Assembly (NCBI RefSeq): GCF_003261585.1
Contig: NZ_POVU01000009.1
Coordinates: 35,598 to 99,597 of the forward strand
Origin: Acinetobacter sp. MB5
GTDB lineage: Bacteria; Pseudomonadota; Gammaproteobacteria; Pseudomonadales; Moraxellaceae
Direction: 5' to 3'
DNA: 64,000 nucleotides
Shown: one piece after another, positions 45,501 to 55,145 of the stretch
Position numbering within the stretch: the first letter of the stretch is position 1
Layout of the letters: every line of letters begins with the position of its first letter
Position numbers and translations under genes: made by a program
Notes under the pieces: generated by a model
What the model was told of the DNA's origin: nothing
Database searches by the model: none
What the model saw: only the letters and a program-made list of their open reading frames with translations

Positions 45501-46142
45501 ATGAGTGTTCGTCCAAATAAAATCGTGTGTGTGGGTCGTAGTTATGCAGATCATGCCAAAGAACTTGGCAATGCTGTTCCAGATCGTCCAGTGCTATTTA
45601 TTAAGCCTTCGAGCAGCTTAATTGGTTTGGATGACGGTATTTCATGGAATTCGGCACTCGGTAGTTGCCATCACGAATGTGAGCTGACTTTACGTATCGA
45701 CAAAACCTTGAAAGCTGAGACTGATCCAGTAAAAGCTTTACAAGCGATTGGTGCAGTGACGTTGGGCTTGGATTTAACTTTGCGTGATTTGCAGACTGAA
45801 CTAAAAAATAAAGGCCAGCCTTGGGAACGAGCTAAATCTTTCGATGGTGCTTGTGTACTTGCCGACTGGGTTGATGTTAGTGAAATTGAAGACTGGAAAA
45901 ATGTTCACTACACACTTGAAGTGAATGATGTGGTTCGTCAGTCTGGCGATACGGCATTGTTACTGTTCCCAATTGGTGAAATGCTGTGTGATATGAGTCA
46001 GGCATTTACCATTGAAGCAGGTGATGTGGTGATGACAGGAACACCAGCAGGCGTGGCAGCACTTGCAGCTGGTGATCAGATTAAAATGACACTGAAAGCG
46101 AAAACCCAAGATTTTGTTTGGACAACTTTTGTGAAAGCCTAA
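45501..46142 (+). CDS. Fumarylacetoacetate hydrolase family protein
   Basis: The 213-residue protein starts IVCVGRSYADHAKELGNAVP and has PVLFIKPSSSLIG, HHECELTLRID with the metal-binding Glu residues, and MTGTPAGVAAL near the end. This matches the YcgM/FAHD1 branch that hydrolyses acylpyruvates or decarboxylates oxaloacetate with Mg2+. AGGAAG lies before the ATG. It may be cotranscribed with the YcxB-like gene. The natural substrate is uncertain. Confidence 0.92.
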   Translation: MSVRPNKIVCVGRSYADHAKELGNAVPDRPVLFIKPSSSLIGLDDGISWNSALGSCHHECELTLRIDKTLKAETDPVKALQAIGAVTLGLDLTLRDLQTELKNKGQPWERAKSFDGACVLADWVDVSEIEDWKNVHYTLEVNDVVRQSGDTALLLFPIGEMLCDMSQAFTIEAGDVVMTGTPAGVAALAAGDQIKMTLKAKTQDFVWTTFVKA

Positions 46143-46158
46143 GTTGTTCTGAAATAAA

Positions 46159-46188
46159 AAACCGAGTGTAATCACTCGGTTTTTTTTG
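46159..46188. terminator. Bidirectional terminator
   Basis: An ACCGAGTG-TAAT-CACTCGGT stem flanked by A-run and T-run between convergent genes. Confidence 0.92.
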
Positions 46189-47455
46189 GGTCGCTGATTG
46201 GTGCAGGCAGTAGGTCTAGTTCAAATAAACTGGAAAGTGGGATGGATAACTGATTTTTTAAATAATCATCTGCGTCATTGAGTAAAGGCTCAAGTGTTTG
46301 CATCCAAGTACAATCCTCATGAATGTTGTGGAGGTCTTTACGTAAAGGCAGCGTAAAAGGCAAATTATTATAAAAGCTCCAGAAATCGACTTGTGAAAGA
46401 TTACGAATCAGGACATATTCGTCTCCATCGGTGCGTTTGATTAGATGCTGACGTTCTAGCAGATCAACATAAGCGGGCCAACGACCAATTTCATTACGTC
46501 CTAAAAATTTTAAAGCTTCTTTGTCGTTGAGAGTTTCCCCTAATTTTTGCTTTTTATAAAATAGATCTAAAATATCGAGCAGCATGAGTATGGGATGGCG
46601 CTTTTGCCGATTGCCTGTACTAAATGAGGTGAGTGCAAAGCTGACTTCGACTCCGAATAAAATAATATTCCACGACAAATAAATCCAAAGTAGAAAAATG
46701 GGGATGGCGGCAAATGCGCCATAGATCAGCTCATAACTGGTAAAGTTCGCCATCATAAAGCCAAAGAAACTTTTTAATAATTGAAAGACCGTTCCGCTAA
46801 ATATACCTGCGATTGCTGCGGCTTTTATGGGAATTGAGCGATTAGGAATGGTCCAGTAAATAATAAAAAAACCCAAAATAATTAAGATATAGGAAAGAAA
46901 TCCTAAAAATAGAGTGCCATCGATTTCATAGCCGACAAAGTTATTACTCAAAATGTTGAGTGAAGCGACAGTGGAAGAAATCACAAATGCACTGCCCAAT
47001 AAAATGGGGCCCAAAGAAATAATGGTCCAATAACGCATAAAACCAATAATTCCACCACGGTGCTGCTTGACTCGCCAAATACGGTTAAATGCTTCCTCAA
47101 CACTGGTTAACATCATCACGGATGTGAGGAATAAAAACAGAATCCCGATTGCGGTGAGGTTGCTGGACTTTTCAGTAAAAGAATTAAAGACCTGGTCAAA
47201 GGCGATACTGCTTTTGGGAAGAAGATTGGTGTAAATTAGATGTTGTAACTGCTGTCGTGCAGGTTCTAGTGCTTTAATTGATGAGATAATCACCAAAAAC
47301 ACAGTGAGCATCGGAACGACTGCAAATAGAGTGGTGTAGGTTAGAGAAGCTGCTTTTTCACGGCAGCGATCATTTTCAAAGCGATTCACCGTAAATAAAA
47401 GAAACTGAAACCATTTTTTTTCATAAAATGGTAGGCGCGTCAGAAGTTTTTGCAT
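46172..47455 (-). CDS. YihY/BrkB family inner membrane protein
   Basis: The protein has 427 residues. Six membrane helices fill residues ~30-285 (SLTYTTLFAVVPMLTVFLVI, then FLFLTSVMMLTSVEEAFNRI, and FLLWIYLSWNIILFGVEVSF near the end of the block). EKAASLTYTTLFAVVP is the conserved family start. The C-terminal ~140 residues are cytosolic. The family was long called RNase BN by mistake and its role is unclear, perhaps a transporter or efflux factor. Its stop codon lies inside the terminator stem shared with the FAH gene. Confidence 0.9.
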   Translation of the reverse strand: MQKLLTRLPFYEKKWFQFLLFTVNRFENDRCREKAASLTYTTLFAVVPMLTVFLVIISSIKALEPARQQLQHLIYTNLLPKSSIAFDQVFNSFTEKSSNLTAIGILFLFLTSVMMLTSVEEAFNRIWRVKQHRGGIIGFMRYWTIISLGPILLGSAFVISSTVASLNILSNNFVGYEIDGTLFLGFLSYILIILGFFIIYWTIPNRSIPIKAAAIAGIFSGTVFQLLKSFFGFMMANFTSYELIYGAFAAIPIFLLWIYLSWNIILFGVEVSFALTSFSTGNRQKRHPILMLLDILDLFYKKQKLGETLNDKEALKFLGRNEIGRWPAYVDLLERQHLIKRTDGDEYVLIRNLSQVDFWSFYNNLPFTLPLRKDLHNIHEDCTWMQTLEPLLNDADDYLKNQLSIPLSSLFELDLLPAPISDPKKTE

Positions 47456-47567
47456 AACCTTGTTGCCCTAATTGTTTTAATACGAATTTATGTAATATTT
47501 CTCTAAGGCTACCCAAAAAAATCACAAAATACCGTATAGTTTTCATTTTTATTATCTTTTAATTCCA

Positions 47568-48158
47568 ATGCAAGCATATATTCTCGTTCTTTATTACAGC
47601 AAATATGGTTCAACCAAAGAAATGGCACATCTCATTGCAGATGGTGTTGAAGCCGCGGGGATGTCTGTAAAAATTCGCACCGTTCCGCAATTGGCGACAG
47701 CAGTGGAAGTGGCGGCACCGAGCATTCCTGAAGAAGGCGATATTTACTGTAGTTTAGAGGATTTGGCAGGCTGTGCAGGTTTGGCACTGGGTTCGCCAAC
47801 GCGCTTTGGCAACATGGCGAGTGAAATGAAATACTTCTGGGATCAGACCACAACCTTGTGGCTGAGTGGCGCATTACATAACAAACCTGCCTGTGTCTTT
47901 ACTTCATCGGGTTCGATGCATGGCGGGCAGGAAAGTACCTTGCTCAGTATGTTACCGCCGTTATTTCACCATGGCATGATGATTTTAGGTTTAAGTAATG
48001 CACATCCCGCATTGTCCAATACTAAATCAGGCGGAACGCCATATGGAGCGAGTCATGTGAGTGGGCCACGTCATGATCAAGGCTTAAGTGCAGAAGAAAA
48101 AGCATTGTGTGTTGAACAAGGTAAGCGTTTGGGTGAGGTTGCATTGAAACTGCAATAA
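47568..48158 (+). CDS. wrbA: NAD(P)H:quinone oxidoreductase WrbA
   Basis: The flavodoxin-like FMN site is VLYYSKYGSTKEMAHLIADG (~residues 7-26), with SPTRFGNMASEMKYFWDQT (~residues 85-103) and FTSSGSMHGGQESTLLSM, the WrbA signatures. The enzyme reduces quinones by two electrons to avoid radical formation. The length of 196 residues is normal. It is divergent from the YihY gene (~110 bases). Confidence 0.94.
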   Translation: MQAYILVLYYSKYGSTKEMAHLIADGVEAAGMSVKIRTVPQLATAVEVAAPSIPEEGDIYCSLEDLAGCAGLALGSPTRFGNMASEMKYFWDQTTTLWLSGALHNKPACVFTSSGSMHGGQESTLLSMLPPLFHHGMMILGLSNAHPALSNTKSGGTPYGASHVSGPRHDQGLSAEEKALCVEQGKRLGEVALKLQ

Positions 48159-48168
48159 GAGAATTCAT

Positions 48169-48210
48169 TTTGGTCGATAACTGGGCAAGCATTCCAATCT
48201 ATCGACCAAA
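48169..48210. repeat. 11-bp inverted repeat after wrbA
   Basis: TTTGGTCGATA (48169-48179) and its exact complement (48200-48210) are separated by 20 bases. It precedes the terminator and could be a second stem of the wrbA 3' end. Confidence 0.55.
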
Positions 48211-48220
48211 TGGTCCAAAA

Positions 48221-48249
48221 AAAAGAGCGAATCAATCGCTCTTTTTTTA
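48221..48249. terminator. Bidirectional terminator between wrbA and xpt
   Basis: AGAGCGA-ATCAA-TCGCTCT with A-run and T-run. Confidence 0.88.
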
Positions 48250-48250
48250 T

Positions 48251-48838
<588 letters not shown>

Positions 48839-48920
48839 CTAAGGAACGGATGCTTTTTTAAGCAAAGGCGTATTTTAAAAAGCATCCGAAAAATTGCAAG
48901 TTAAAATTGCAAAAATGCGT

Positions 48921-49631
48921 TTATTTGGTCGGTCCTTGATAGCCTGTGAGCAAAATACCATAAGAGCTGCTGCCATCATTATGTGCAACTTTGACGGGTA
49001 AATAATCCAGTTTAGGGGCTAACCAGAAAATGGTATTGCGGTCAGAGCCTCCATGATCCAGTTTAACTTTAATCGTGCTAAAAGTACCGTAAGGGGTCGC
49101 TAGATTTTCCGTACCTAATTTTACAAACTTACGAGGGTCGACGCCTTTTGCACCCGTGATGAAGTAATTGCTTTTTAAGCCAGATTTTTTTAAATCTTCA
49201 CGAACTTGTACTTCAGCATTGAGTTCGTCTAAAGCACCTGTTTTCCATGCAAAAGAGCGTGCTTTACCTTTGCGGTTGGTCGCAATGGTTTTTGCATTTG
49301 GATTGAAGTTAATTTTGAAAGAGTCGGACAGCCCTATATAGCTTGCATTGCGGCTAAAGTTATTAGAGACGACGTTGTTATCTACCCATGAAAAGTGGCT
49401 CGTTTCAGTGGCTGAAGCCAAAATACCTGCTTTTGCTGCAAAGATATAAGTCCAGTTATTGCCATTTTGTTGAAGGGTTCGTGTTGCAGAACCCATATTG
49501 TGACCATTATAGGAAAACTGATAAGTGGCCTTAAATGGACTGAGTGCCATGGCTTGACTTGAACAGATTAATGCCGCTCCAGCAAGTACAGCAGCACTAG
49601 CAGAAAAAGAGGTAAGTTGTTGCTTGAGCAT
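48921..49631 (-). CDS. DUF3108 family exported protein
   Basis: A signal peptide is clear (MLKQQLTSFSASAAVLAG then ALICSSQAMA, cleaved near residue 28). The body begins LSPFKATYQFSYNGHNMGSA, with further beta-strands and FWLAPKLDYLPVKVAHNDGS, the DUF3108 plan of a periplasmic or outer membrane-associated beta protein. The function is unknown. I choose the second of two close ATG codons because GGA is spaced 8 bases from it. Confidence 0.85.
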   Translation of the reverse strand: MLKQQLTSFSASAAVLAGAALICSSQAMALSPFKATYQFSYNGHNMGSATRTLQQNGNNWTYIFAAKAGILASATETSHFSWVDNNVVSNNFSRNASYIGLSDSFKINFNPNAKTIATNRKGKARSFAWKTGALDELNAEVQVREDLKKSGLKSNYFITGAKGVDPRKFVKLGTENLATPYGTFSTIKVKLDHGGSDRNTIFWLAPKLDYLPVKVAHNDGSSSYGILLTGYQGPTK

Positions 49632-49725
49632 AAACATATCCTATCGGTTTAAATATTTTATCGTTGCATAGATTAATGGGGAAACCATGAGCAAAAGCAT
49701 ATTTTTTTGTATACGAATCATCGCA

Positions 49726-50382
49726 TCATGTGTTGTTTGGACTGGCTTGAGTTGACTCTGTATTGTTTGACTGAGGCGTTGTTTTACCAAATAAAGCCTC
49801 TAGATTGACATTGCCCAAGACCACTAATTCTGCTTCACGTAATACGGCATGATTGACATGAACTTTCGCTAAGGTTTCAATAATTGACGGGTTTTTACCA
49901 AGCCAACGGTTCAAATCTAAATACAGTAAATCATCTTTTACCTGAACCACATTGAAGCGCTGTAAAATTGTACCGAGTGGATCTTTATCTAAGACCTTTT
50001 GATAAAAAAACAAGGTAAATTTAAAAGCAATTTTTTGGAAAAAGTTTTTATATTTAGCTTCAATGACTTGTGTTTGACTAATTTGTTCAAAAATGAGTAA
50101 TTGGGTCTCTTTATTCAGTTCCATCTGGAGTAGTTTGAGGTCTACAGACAGCGTTGTATATAAGCCTTTAACATCCAGAGTGGCATACAGGCGTAACCAG
50201 TCATCATGTACATCGGCATGAAGATCCTGCAAAATTTTCACGTTATCGGTGACAAAACGCTTAAAAGTTGCATTCAGAAATACTTGTGATAACGCGAACT
50301 CACGCTCTTCTTCAATATATCCTCCCGCCTTGCGGTATACCTCGCGGATACGTTTAGAAATACTGGAAATTAGCGTCTGCAT
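49726..50382 (-). CDS. Protein of unknown function, 218 residues
   Basis: The protein is soluble, mostly helical and lacks a signal peptide: SISKRIREVYRKAGGYIEEE, then VFLNATFKRFVTDNVKILQD, a central KYKNFFQKIAFKFTLFFYQK and a Ser/Thr/Asn/Gln-rich tail. I do not recognise a domain. The first gene on the other strand (the TonB-like gene) is 208 bases away, and the gap contains three copies of a T-rich motif. The reading frame is clearly coding by composition and codon use. Confidence 0.72.
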   Translation of the reverse strand: MQTLISSISKRIREVYRKAGGYIEEEREFALSQVFLNATFKRFVTDNVKILQDLHADVHDDWLRLYATLDVKGLYTTLSVDLKLLQMELNKETQLLIFEQISQTQVIEAKYKNFFQKIAFKFTLFFYQKVLDKDPLGTILQRFNVVQVKDDLLYLDLNRWLGKNPSIIETLAKVHVNHAVLREAELVVLGNVNLEALFGKTTPQSNNTESTQASPNNT

Positions 50383-50402
50383 AGATCAGGTCCGAAAAAT
50401 AG

Positions 50403-50516
50403 TTTTTTATACTAGTTGCAATCTTATTGAATTAGATGAAAAATTCACATCTATTTTTTATACTAGCCATTGCAGAATGAGTATTTGATGTTCGGATGCA
50501 GAAAAATAGTATAAAA
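50403..50516. repeat. Three copies of a T-rich motif in the divergent gap
   Basis: TTTTTTATACTAG occurs at 50403-50415 and 50454-50466. A reverse copy of the core, TAGTATAAAA, lies at 50507-50516. The gap separates the 218-residue unknown gene (-) and the TonB-like gene (+). The spacing of ~51 bases (about five helical turns) would suit cooperative binding. Confidence 0.55.
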
Positions 50517-50590
50517 CAGATTTTTTATCTAAAAAAATCGCATAGTTATATGTTACGTGTATTTTAGGCAAGTTTGGTCGTTTTAATGTT

Positions 50591-51472
50591 ATGACAAAGC
50601 AACACTCGATTCAGCAAAAAATAGCCCTGTCTTGGTGGAAAGATTCGGTGTTTGTTATCGCGGTCATTTCAGCATTGCTGCTACATTTGACAGTGTTGTG
50701 CATCCGCTTTGCGATGCCGCAACCTGATCAGTCGATGCATCAGGAAATTGCCGTGACGATTCGACCAAGCAAAGAAGCAGTCGAAAATGCTGACTTTATT
50801 GCGCAGGCAGATCAGCAGGGTTCAGGGATTTTTCACCAGAAACATCGGATGTCGACCAATCTTGCTCCAGCAGATGAGTCTCAGTCAGCTGGCGATCAGC
50901 AGTTACAACAACTGGAAATGATTCAACAGCATCGAGAGTTAAAATTTCAAGAAAAAGTGCTGATGACTGTCTTGAGTTGGCAAAAGCAGAGTGAAGACCA
51001 GCATCGTAAAAAAGCCATGGATGAACTGAAAAGCCAATATCAGGCAAAAGCGGCGATGGTGGCAAGTTTGGAAGCTCAGTACTTACAACGCCAACAAGAT
51101 TTTAGTCGCCAGCAAAAAATTAAAACGGTGGATGGTATTCAGGCGAAACGGGATGCTTCAGCCGCCTATTTGAATAAATTCCGTGAAAAAGTTGAACTAT
51201 ATGGAAACCGTTACTATCCAGAAGAAGCCAAACAGCAGCGTTGGTCTGGCGAGGTGCGTTTAATGGTGATCTTGAACAGTGAAGGTGGTGTGCGTGCTCT
51301 GCATTTACTGCAAAGTTCGGGACATGCTGTTTTAGATGAAGCAGCCAAAGATTCTGTACGCCGTGGAGCACCTTTTGGGCGTTTCGATGCCAGCATGAAA
51401 GATATTTCTGAGTTACGTATTGTAAGAACGTGGCGTTTTGATCCCGCTGAAGCTGAATTTGAAGTGAGATAA
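50591..51472 (+). CDS. TonB-like energy-transducing protein
   Basis: An N-terminal membrane helix (VFVIAVISALLLHLTVLCIR, residues ~18-37) precedes a long charged, Gln-rich periplasmic stretch with coiled-coil character (~100-190). The TonB C-terminal domain reads RYYPEEAKQQRWSGEVRLMV, then LNSEGGVRALHLLQSSGHAV and LDEAAKDSVRRGAPF. TonB proteins carry proton-motive energy from ExbB/ExbD to outer membrane receptors. No exbB or exbD lies nearby, and the Pro/Lys repeats of classical TonB are absent, so this may be a paralogue with another partner. Confidence 0.86.
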   Translation: MTKQHSIQQKIALSWWKDSVFVIAVISALLLHLTVLCIRFAMPQPDQSMHQEIAVTIRPSKEAVENADFIAQADQQGSGIFHQKHRMSTNLAPADESQSAGDQQLQQLEMIQQHRELKFQEKVLMTVLSWQKQSEDQHRKKAMDELKSQYQAKAAMVASLEAQYLQRQQDFSRQQKIKTVDGIQAKRDASAAYLNKFREKVELYGNRYYPEEAKQQRWSGEVRLMVILNSEGGVRALHLLQSSGHAVLDEAAKDSVRRGAPFGRFDASMKDISELRIVRTWRFDPAEAEFEVR

Positions 51473-51473
51473 A

Positions 51474-51502
51474 AAAATCGGGAGTGAATCCCGATTTTTT
51501 TT
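51474..51502. terminator. Terminator after the TonB-like gene
   Basis: An AATCGGGA...TCCCGATT stem flanked by A-run and T-run, between convergent genes. Confidence 0.88.
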
Positions 51503-51800
51503 ATGTGGCTTGATTGATTTGATACTGTCGCTGCAATTCACAGATTTCAACGCTGTAGTTTTTGTACCAGCGTTCTCCTCCGATCTGTTGAGCGATTTGA
51601 TGTTCAGGATCTTGTTGCCAACGTTGAATACTGGCGAGGTCTGTCCAGTATGACAGTGCAATTTCTTGCTCATTTTCAGTATAGGACTCGAACTTCAAGC
51701 AACCATAGTCAGAAAAGGCTTTTTGACGTAATCGCTGTGCAGTCTGGCTATATTCTGAATCGAGCTGTGCAATCTCTGCTTTGAAAATCACCACAAACAT
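51501..51800 (-). CDS. Antibiotic biosynthesis monooxygenase (ABM) domain protein
   Basis: The 99 residues have the small dimeric alpha/beta fold: MFVVIFKAEIAQLDSEYSQT, FESYTENEQEIALSYWTDLA and WQQDPEHQIAQQIGGERWYK. Such proteins act as cofactor-free monooxygenases or haem-handling enzymes, but many have unknown substrates. I use the ATG at 51800 with AGGAG seven bases before it, rather than GTG three codons upstream. It is the last gene after miaB-phoH-ybeY, 21 bases from ybeY. Confidence 0.85.
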   Translation of the reverse strand: MFVVIFKAEIAQLDSEYSQTAQRLRQKAFSDYGCLKFESYTENEQEIALSYWTDLASIQRWQQDPEHQIAQQIGGERWYKNYSVEICELQRQYQINQAT

Positions 51801-51821
51801 CAATTGCACTCCTTTTATTTT

Positions 51822-52301
51822 TTACTGATCCTGATATGGATTGGCTAAACCGAGTTTGGCTAAAATCTCAATTTCCAAAGCTTCCATTTCCTCAGCATCT
51901 TCATCGCTAGTTTCATGGTCATAGCCAAGCAAATGCAGTGTGCCATGCACCAACATATGGGTGAAATGATCGAGCGGTTTTTTATGCTGTTGATCGGCTT
52001 CCTGCAAAACGACTGGAATACAGATCACCAAGTCACCCAGTGGAAAAGCATCTAACATGGGGAGGACTTCTTCAGGAATGTCACTTGGAAAGGACAGAAC
52101 ATTGGTTGGTTTGTCTTTTTGACGGTATTGTAAATTCAGTTCATGACTTTCAGCATTATCGACACAAGCAACCCCGATTTCACAATCTTGCTGCATGTCG
52201 ACATGGCGTAAAGTAGTTTCAATGACTTTTTTAAGATAACCACGTTTTAGCACCAGTTCAGGTGCTAAAACGTCTTGTTGTAATGAAAGATTAAGTTTCA
52301 A
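51822..52301 (-). CDS. ybeY: Endoribonuclease YbeY
   Basis: The zinc site [12 protein letters not shown] (H-x3-H-x5-H, ~residues 119-130) is intact. YbeY is a single-strand endoribonuclease involved in 16S rRNA 3' end maturation and ribosome quality control. The protein has 159 residues. The start must be TTG: an in-frame stop (TAA, that of phoH) lies three codons upstream, and AAGGA is spaced seven bases from the TTG. It lies nine bases after phoH. Confidence 0.95.
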   Translation of the reverse strand: MKLNLSLQQDVLAPELVLKRGYLKKVIETTLRHVDMQQDCEIGVACVDNAESHELNLQYRQKDKPTNVLSFPSDIPEEVLPMLDAFPLGDLVICIPVVLQEADQQHKKPLDHFTHMLVHGTLHLLGYDHETSDEDAEEMEALEIEILAKLGLANPYQDQ

Positions 52302-52310
52302 AATGAGTCC

Positions 52311-53393
52311 TTAAGCGTCCTGATGTTGGGCGTCTGCCGCCACATCATTTTCTTGAATCAGAGCTTCTTGGCGTGCTTTACGGGCAGCACGTTCTTCAGC
52401 ACCAATTCGGTGTTGCTCACTGTCCCAACCTTCATAGGCTTCGACAATTTTTTGTACGAGTTGATGGCGAACCACATCACGAGAGTGGAAGCGCGTAATA
52501 TGAATTTCAGTCACATGTTCTAAAACACGCAAAGCATGAGCTAAGCCTGATTGCTGACCACGTGGTAAATCGACTTGGGTAATATCCCCTGTAATGACGG
52601 CGCGGGAACCAAAACCTAAACGGGTGAGAAACATCTTCATTTGTTCAGGTGTGGTGTTTTGTGCTTCATCCAAAATGACAAACGAGTGATTTAGTGTACG
52701 ACCACGCATGTAGGCAAGGGGTGCAACTTCAATCACTTGGCGTTCGATGAGTTTGGCTACTTTTTCAAAACCAAGCATTTCATACAAGGCATCGTAAAGT
52801 GGGCGTAAATAAGGGTCAATTTTTTGACTTAAATCCCCAGGGAGGAAACCTAGTTTTTCACCTGCTTCAACCGCAGGACGAACCAAAAGAATCCGCTGGA
52901 TTTCGTTACGTTCGAGCATGTCAACTGCTGCAGCAACGGCTAAATAGGTTTTACCCGTTCCCGCAGGTCCAATACCAAAAGAAATGTCACTTTGCAAAAT
53001 ACGCTGTACATAGCGTTTCTGGTTTGCACCACGCGGGTTAATACGCCCTTTACGGGTTTGTAACCAGACGCTGTCCAGCCCAGTATGCTCCTGACCCTCA
53101 TCATCCATAAGATCACGCTCGGTCTGGCTTCCTTGAATCATCATGTGCAGTTGATCTGCACTAATCGGAGAGGACAGTTCAGCTTCTTCATGAAGTCGCT
53201 GTAGTAGGGTTTCTGCTCTCTCCACCGCCTCAATGTCACCATCGATATAAAAAACATCGCCTCGATGGGTAATTTGGACGTCTAAACGTTGTTCAATTTG
53301 TTTCAAGTGACCGTTGTAAGCACCGAGCATGCTTTTTAAACGGTCCATTGAAATACCTGGAAAAGATACTGTACGTCGGATCGCTGCAGTCAA
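52311..53393 (-). CDS. ybeZ: PhoH-like ATPase YbeZ
   Basis: The Walker A is FGIGPAGTGKTYLAVAAA (~residues 137-154) and Walker B is SFVILDEAQNTTPEQMK (~residues 235-251). An N-terminal KH-like region (~residues 10-75) suggests RNA binding. YbeZ interacts with YbeY in rRNA processing in other bacteria. Start TTG at 53393 with AGGA 8 bases before it. It is the middle gene of miaB-ybeZ-ybeY, 40 bases from miaB. Confidence 0.94.
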   Translation of the reverse strand: MTAAIRRTVSFPGISMDRLKSMLGAYNGHLKQIEQRLDVQITHRGDVFYIDGDIEAVERAETLLQRLHEEAELSSPISADQLHMMIQGSQTERDLMDDEGQEHTGLDSVWLQTRKGRINPRGANQKRYVQRILQSDISFGIGPAGTGKTYLAVAAAVDMLERNEIQRILLVRPAVEAGEKLGFLPGDLSQKIDPYLRPLYDALYEMLGFEKVAKLIERQVIEVAPLAYMRGRTLNHSFVILDEAQNTTPEQMKMFLTRLGFGSRAVITGDITQVDLPRGQQSGLAHALRVLEHVTEIHITRFHSRDVVRHQLVQKIVEAYEGWDSEQHRIGAEERAARKARQEALIQENDVAADAQHQDA

Positions 53394-53433
53394 GACAATT
53401 CCTTTTAAGTGTTGTTTAGTCTATAGCCCTACA

Positions 53434-54891
53434 TTACGCCACGTCAGGCTCAAGATTCAAGAGCTCACCATAGACTAAATTCAAAGTTTTAATCTCGGTA
53501 ATCTCAATTTCTGCGAAACGACCAACCCAAGTCGCATCTCCAATAAACGTCACTAAACGGGTGTTGTCTGCTGTGCCGACCAAAAGATTTGGGTCTTTAT
53601 CAGAAACATTTTCAATTAAGACACGTTGCACTGTGCCTAGCATGGCATCAGTTTTGTCGATGCTTGATTGTTTAATAACTTTTTGAACTTGTGCAAGACG
53701 GTCTTTTTTCACATCTTCAGGCGTTGTATCTTCAAGTTCTGAGGCAGGTGTCCCAGGACGTTTCGAGTAAATGAAGCTATAAGAGTGATCGAAGTCTAAG
53801 TCTTTAATAAATTGCAAGGTTTCAGAGAAATTCTCATCAGTTTCACCTGGGAAACCAATAATAAAATCACTCGACAAATGCATGTCTGGACGAATCTGAC
53901 GTAACTTGGCAATTTTATCGATATAGATATCAATGGTGTGGTTACGCTTCATGGCCTGTAACACAGCATTTGAACCACTTTGTACAGGCAAGTGTAAATG
54001 TGACACCATTTGTGGAAGATCGCGGTAGCACTGAATCAGGTCTTCAGAAAATTCAAGTGGATGCGATGTGGTATAGCGTAGACGACCAATCCCTGGAATT
54101 TCTGCAACTAAACGTAACAAATCAGCGAAGGTACAGATTTTACCATCAAAGGTTTCACCACGATAACCATTCACGTTTTGACCTAAAAGACTGATTTCAC
54201 GAACGCCTTTTTCAGCAAGACCTGCAATTTCCGCCAAGACATCATCAAGTGGACGAGAAACTTCTTCACCACGTGTGTAAGGCACAACACAGAATGAACA
54301 ATATTTTGAACAACCTTCCATGATCGAAACAAAGGCTTTATAACCTTCAACACGAGGTTCAGGCAAGAAGTCGAATTTTTCGATATCAGGGAATGAGATA
54401 TCGACCAGTTTAATTTTGTCTTGCTTTGGCTTTTCAACTTGATCGTTGTGTTGATCGAGCATTTGCGGTAAACGGTGCAAAGTTTGTGGGCCAAAAACCA
54501 TGTCGACATACGGTGCACGTTTTTGAATGTTGTCACCTTCTTGTGAAGCAACACAACCGCCGACACCGATCACAAGATCAGGATTTTTTTCTTTCAGTTT
54601 GCGCCAACGACCAAGCTCACTAAACACTTTTTCTTGAGCTTTTTCACGAATTGAACAGGTGTTCATCAAAAGAATGTCAGCATCTTTTGGATCGTTGGTG
54701 AGTACATAGCCGTGTGAGTCGCCGAGGAGGTCGGCCATACGGTGACTGTCATATTCATTCATTTGACACCCTTGAGTTTCAATGTACAGTTTTTTCACTG
54801 CGCTTGAAACGTCAGAGGTGTGCAAAGGCTGGGAGACAGTGTTTTCTGAGGCAGCTTCGGCACGTGCTGGAATGAAGGTCTGAACCGTCAT
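53434..54891 (-). CDS. miaB: tRNA-2-methylthio-N6-dimethylallyladenosine synthase
   Basis: This radical-SAM methylthiotransferase adds the 2-methylthio group to i6A37 of tRNA. An N-terminal UPF0004 domain with Cys ligands ([36 protein letters not shown]) precedes the radical SAM motif [16 protein letters not shown] (C-x3-C-x2-C, ~residue 193). A C-terminal TRAM domain follows. Length 485. The first gene of the miaB-ybeZ-ybeY unit, with a weak GAGC-type ribosome site and a 254-base gap to slt on the other side. Confidence 0.96.
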   Translation of the reverse strand: MTVQTFIPARAEAASENTVSQPLHTSDVSSAVKKLYIETQGCQMNEYDSHRMADLLGDSHGYVLTNDPKDADILLMNTCSIREKAQEKVFSELGRWRKLKEKNPDLVIGVGGCVASQEGDNIQKRAPYVDMVFGPQTLHRLPQMLDQHNDQVEKPKQDKIKLVDISFPDIEKFDFLPEPRVEGYKAFVSIMEGCSKYCSFCVVPYTRGEEVSRPLDDVLAEIAGLAEKGVREISLLGQNVNGYRGETFDGKICTFADLLRLVAEIPGIGRLRYTTSHPLEFSEDLIQCYRDLPQMVSHLHLPVQSGSNAVLQAMKRNHTIDIYIDKIAKLRQIRPDMHLSSDFIIGFPGETDENFSETLQFIKDLDFDHSYSFIYSKRPGTPASELEDTTPEDVKKDRLAQVQKVIKQSSIDKTDAMLGTVQRVLIENVSDKDPNLLVGTADNTRLVTFIGDATWVGRFAEIEITEIKTLNLVYGELLNLEPDVA

Positions 54892-55145
54892 GTAGGCTCC
54901 TGAAAAATAAGGCTAAGTGTTCAGGTCTACATTGGTATGAGCCTGTAACACTTTGGCAGGGAATAAAAGGAGCGATATTTTAGCATTTTTTGTTTTGAAG
55001 CTATAGCTCTTTTAGTTTTTATGCAAGGTGTGGAATAGACTGATTTGCTGTGCAAAATGATTACATAACATAACAACAATCGCGTATGTGTTAACATTAA
55101 ACTGAGGGCAAAAATAGCAGAGCAAGTAAGGGTATATTCGGCTAT

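Noticed and set aside
51120..51371. Minus-strand frames opposite the TonB-like gene
   Set aside because: They are shadows of the TonB C-terminal domain, without ribosome sites.
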